The translations under genes were made by a program, and so were the position numbers. A DNA stretch of 8,823 bases from Candidatus Adiutrix sp. (GTDB lineage: Bacteria > Desulfobacterota > Desulfarculia > Adiutricales > Adiutricaceae): assembly GCA_031286085.1 (NCBI GenBank), contig JAITUX010000036.1, positions 1-8,823 of the forward strand, read 5' to 3'. How positions within the stretch are numbered: the first letter of the stretch is position 1; each line of letters begins with the position of its first letter. Positions 7,348-8,823 of this stretch are shown here, piece after piece. Under the pieces are notes generated by a model. That model did not search any database and was not told the origin of the DNA. It was given only the letters and a program-made list of their open reading frames with translations.

Positions 7348-7644
7348 TCACGAAGCTTGGCGATTCTTCAAATATTCCTCAAGCCATTTATCGGGATTCT
7401 CAAGCCCTTTTTCCATAGCGGTTATTATAGTCGCCGAGGGGACTCTCATCCCCCGGGCCAGGGCGATGAGCGTTTCTACCCGAATGCCGGATTTCCCGGT
7501 TTCAAAACGGCGAAGCCAGGAGTTGTCCACCTCGGCATCCCTGGCTAAGGCATAGCGGCTCATGCCGAGGCTCTCGCGCAAAGATTGTATTATCAGTCCC
7601 ATAACACGCTTACTTTTTTTATAGCCCATGCAATAATTATGCAT
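7348..7644 (-). CDS. Small XRE/Cro-type helix-turn-helix regulator
   Basis: This gene encodes at most 98 residues and lies divergent from the formyltransferase gene. Residues 19-72 match the HTH_3 fold: LRESLGMSRYALARDAEVDN, then WLRRFETGKSGIRVETLIALARGM, with the DNA-reading helices at about 30-50. The sequence SRYALA..A.V....LRRFE.G is the characteristic core. The start is uncertain. ATG occurs at 7644, 7629 and 7602, none with a good ribosome binding site. The ATG at 7602 sits just before the conserved domain and gives an 84-residue protein. No toxin-like partner is adjacent, so an antitoxin role is not supported. Palindromes just upstream suggest autoregulation and control of the divergent gene. 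Its base composition matches the AT-rich island. The target and ligand are unknown. Confidence 0.8.
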   Translation of the reverse strand: MHNYCMGYKKSKRVMGLIIQSLRESLGMSRYALARDAEVDNSWLRRFETGKSGIRVETLIALARGMRVPSATIITAMEKGLENPDKWLEEYLKNRQAS

Positions 7645-7648
7645 GGAT

Positions 7649-7676
7649 TTTAGTCTTGCATAAGGGACTAAAGTCC
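7649..7676. promoter_or_regulatory. Overlapping palindromes, candidate operator of the XRE regulator
   Basis: TTTAGTC (7649-7655) and GACTAAA (7666-7672) form a 7-bp inverted repeat. GGACT-AA-AGTCC (7665-7676) forms a second, overlapping perfect palindrome, so the GACTAAA half-site is shared. The cluster lies directly upstream of the XRE gene in the divergent intergenic region, the usual place for an autoregulator's operator. The link to this regulator is inferred from position only. Confidence 0.45.
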
Positions 7677-7682
7677 TATAGT
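7656..7682 (+). promoter_or_regulatory. Candidate promoter towards the formyltransferase gene
   Basis: TATAGT (7677-7682) matches the -10 consensus at five of six positions. TTGCAT (7656-7661) is a possible -35 with a short 15-base spacer. The palindrome at 7665-7676 fills the spacer, so a bound repressor would block polymerase. Transcription would leave a leader of about 200 bases containing the hairpin at 7715-7751. This is a weak call from consensus matching alone. Confidence 0.3.
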
Positions 7683-7714
7683 ATGCGTCTGATTCTCTGC
7701 GAAATCAGCTTGCC

Positions 7715-7751
7715 GGCGCCGCGTTTTTCAAGCACTTTAAAACGCGGCGCC
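7715..7751 (+). promoter_or_regulatory. Perfect 13-bp hairpin in the leader of the formyltransferase gene
   Basis: GGCGCCGCGTTTT (7715-7727) pairs without mismatch with AAAACGCGGCGCC (7739-7751) around an 11-base loop. No T tract follows, so it is not a standard terminator. It lies about 145 bases before the start codon. It could be an mRNA structure, a protein site or a small palindromic repeat. It is much more GC-rich than the surrounding island. Confidence 0.6.
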
Positions 7752-7884
7752 AGGGCGGACCTACCACAGGAGGGCCATAGCCGGCCAAGGCTGAATTTTC
7801 TTAAGCGATATAAGGTTGATGGAATATCAAACTTATTTCGCGGCCATAACGCCAGGTCATGAGTCAAGAAAGCAACGCCCCATC

Positions 7885-7890
7885 AAGGAG
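7885..7890 (+). promoter_or_regulatory. Ribosome binding site fixing the formyltransferase start
   Basis: AAGGAG lies six bases before the ATG at 7897. It is the best Shine-Dalgarno match in the window and argues against the upstream in-frame ATGs at 7816 and 7819. Confidence 0.75.
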
Positions 7891-7896
7891 CGACTT

Positions 7897-8613
7897 ATGC
7901 GGAAAAAAATCGGCTTGATAACCTACCATTACCCCCATTTGAAGACAGAGCAGGTCATACAGCGTCTATTAACAAAAAAATATGTCTTTAAAATTTTCGC
8001 CTTGCCATTTATACCGCGTCCATTGCGAAAAAAACCCGTATTATTCAGTCACCGGCCTAATCAGATAGAGGCCGTGGCCCCGGAGGTCATGGCTGACAAA
8101 CATAAAATACCATACCGGATTTGCGCCGGGGATAAGGATATTGATGATTCCTGCGACTTGTATCTACTTCTGGGGGGCGGGCTGATTTCGCCGGAAGGTC
8201 TTAAAGGGAAAAAAATAATAAACGCCCACCCGGGCATAATTCCGGCCTGCCGGGGTCTGGACGCCTTTAAATGGGCCATTCACGACTTGAAGCCCCTGGG
8301 AGTGACTTTACATTATATAGACGAAAACATTGATGCCGGAGCGATAATAACTGTGATACCCACCAACGTCTATGTGACGGACAGCCTGACAACCCTGGCC
8401 AGGCGGCATTATGAAAACGAAATAGATTGCCTGGCCAATTTCCAGGAACATCTGAATCATCCAGGCAATCCATATCCAAAGCTGGAAATGTCCGAAAGTA
8501 AAAGGCGGATGCCCTTGGCCCAGGAAACCGCCCTGGCCCGGATGTTTGAAAATTATACTATGAGATACGGAAAAAGGCCAAGGCGCGGCCAAAACCCGGG
8601 AGACGAAACCTGA
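7897..8613 (+). CDS. Formyltransferase-fold protein (GART/Fmt-like), substrate unknown
   Basis: The 238-residue protein has the formyl transferase domain that moves a formyl group from 10-formyl-tetrahydrofolate to an amine. The catalytic Asn-His-Asp set is in place: Asn109 and His111 in INAHPGIIP, and Asp146 in ENIDAGAII, with GVTLHYID (135-142) between them. Also present are LLLGGGLISPEGLKG (90-104) and the conserved CRGLDA (118-123). Its N-terminal fold starts MRKKIGLITY, and the length is close to PurN. It lacks the C-terminal domain of Fmt. The start at 7897 is chosen from AAGGAG at 7885-7890. The gene is AT-rich relative to its neighbours. Its last residues PGDET and stop duplicate the end of RlmN. 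Residues 222-238 are basic and low in complexity, so the native C-terminus may have been replaced. It could act on an amino sugar, an amino acid or a nucleotide precursor; PurN itself is less likely given the context. Confidence 0.78.
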   Translation: MRKKIGLITYHYPHLKTEQVIQRLLTKKYVFKIFALPFIPRPLRKKPVLFSHRPNQIEAVAPEVMADKHKIPYRICAGDKDIDDSCDLYLLLGGGLISPEGLKGKKIINAHPGIIPACRGLDAFKWAIHDLKPLGVTLHYIDENIDAGAIITVIPTNVYVTDSLTTLARRHYENEIDCLANFQEHLNHPGNPYPKLEMSESKRRMPLAQETALARMFENYTMRYGKRPRRGQNPGDET

Positions 8614-8615
8614 AA
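8599..8615. repeat. Direct repeat copy 2 (3' end of the formyltransferase gene)
   Basis: The 17 bases are identical to 7207-7223 and again contain the coding tail GDET and the TGA stop, now closing the formyltransferase frame. The repeat ends two bases before the stop codon of the convergent fliS-like gene. Confidence 0.9.
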
Positions 8616-8616
8616 C

Positions 8617-8823
8617 TCAGATGGTCTTGGCCGCGGTGGTGGCCGCCAGGGTGGCCGCGGGCCGGGCCTCCTGGTTCTGGCGGACGGCCTCGGCGTCATT
8701 GCAGACCGCCTGCCAGGCCTCTATGAGACTGGACATCATCTCGGCCACGTCTTCCAGGGGCTGAGGGTCGCGGCCGACCTTGGCCCGGATCAGGTGGTCT
8801 ATCCAAAACTGGTAGATCCTCTT
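8617..8823 (-). CDS. fliS: FliS-like flagellar secretion chaperone (C-terminal part)
   Basis: The minus strand is open from the window edge to TGA at 8617-8619, giving the last 68 residues of a protein. FliS binds the disordered C-terminus of flagellin in the cytoplasm and keeps it soluble until export. The segment YQFWIDHLIRAKVGRDPQPL followed by EDVAEMMSSLIEAWQAV resembles the last two helices of FliS, where a Y-x-x-x-x-x-x-L-x-x-A helix is followed by a helix ending in EAW. After this comes an Ala/Thr-rich tail (about residues 53-68) that looks disordered. GC content and codon use match the host genes, not the AT-rich island. The gene converges on the formyltransferase gene with a three-base gap. 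The N-terminal half is outside the window, so the assignment is moderate. Confidence 0.6.
   Translation of the reverse strand, partial: KRIYQFWIDHLIRAKVGRDPQPLEDVAEMMSSLIEAWQAVCNDAEAVRQNQEARPAATLAATTAAKTI

Larger units (their letters stand above)
7207..8615. mobile_element. AT-rich two-gene island bracketed by a 17-nt direct repeat of the rlmN 3' end
   Basis: The segment between the two repeat copies is much poorer in GC than its flanks: 7921-7980 has 24 G/C of 60, against 43 of 60 in 6241-6300. It holds an XRE regulator, a palindromic intergenic region and a formyltransferase-like gene. Copy 2 ends two bases before the fliS stop, so removing one repeat unit would leave rlmN and fliS as adjacent convergent genes. 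No integrase or transposase is present. Foreign origin is inferred from composition and the flanking repeat. Confidence 0.5.

Noticed and set aside
7656..7862. 68-codon plus-strand frame between the XRE and formyltransferase genes
   Set aside because: It starts at TTG without a ribosome binding site, runs through the perfect hairpin and shows no domain. The region is better read as control sequence.
7816..7896. Longer formyltransferase start giving 27 extra residues
   Set aside because: The upstream ATGs lack a ribosome binding site, and the segment does not resemble the domain. AAGGAG six bases before ATG 7897 decides the start.
1..8823. CRISPR array, tRNA, rRNA, transposase or integrase
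   Set aside because: No regularly spaced repeats, no tRNA-like cloverleaf and no recombinase motifs were seen on either strand.

Overview
The window looks like chromosomal DNA of a GC-rich Gram-negative bacterium. The gene set (LIV-type amino-acid ABC transporter, MEP-pathway IspG, bacterial-type ProRS, a single RXKD-type Rel/SpoT, RlmN, and a FliS-like protein) and the ispG-proS-rel order suggest a Desulfobacterota/deltaproteobacterium-like host. That assignment is inference and was not tested by any search.

Layout. Bases 1-24 are the last codons of an upstream gene, probably livG, followed by livF (47-769). Two tandem GC-rich hairpins (767-848) separate this operon from a same-strand housekeeping cluster: ispG (883-2130), proS (2120-3883, overlapping ispG), rel (3937-6117) and rlmN (about 6148-7221). 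These cover isoprenoid precursor synthesis, tRNA-Pro charging, (p)ppGpp control and rRNA/tRNA methylation. After rlmN comes a clearly AT-richer block (about 7224-8598) with a divergent pair: a small XRE-type HTH regulator (7348-7644, minus) and a formyltransferase-fold protein (7897-8613, plus). Between them lie palindromic operator-like sites and a 13-bp perfect hairpin. The window ends in the 3' part of a FliS-like flagellar chaperone gene on the minus strand (8617-8823).

Four things stand out. (1) A 146-bp nested inverted repeat (907-1052) sits in-frame at the 5' end of ispG and encodes most of a roughly 57-residue N-terminal extension absent from ordinary IspG. It resembles in principle the palindromic elements found inside Rickettsia genes. 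(2) rlmN is intact in sequence but split by one in-frame UAG at a position inside a conserved motif. This may be a nonsense mutation, a sequencing error or UAG recoding such as pyrrolysine. (3) The AT-rich block is bracketed by a 17-nt direct repeat that is the 3' end of rlmN, so RlmN and the unrelated formyltransferase share the C-terminal residues PGDET and the stop. This looks like a scar of insertion at the rlmN 3' end. (4) The XRE regulator and formyltransferase form a compact cassette with overlapping palindromes placed in a plausible promoter spacer. No CRISPR array, tRNA, rRNA, transposase or integrase was seen.
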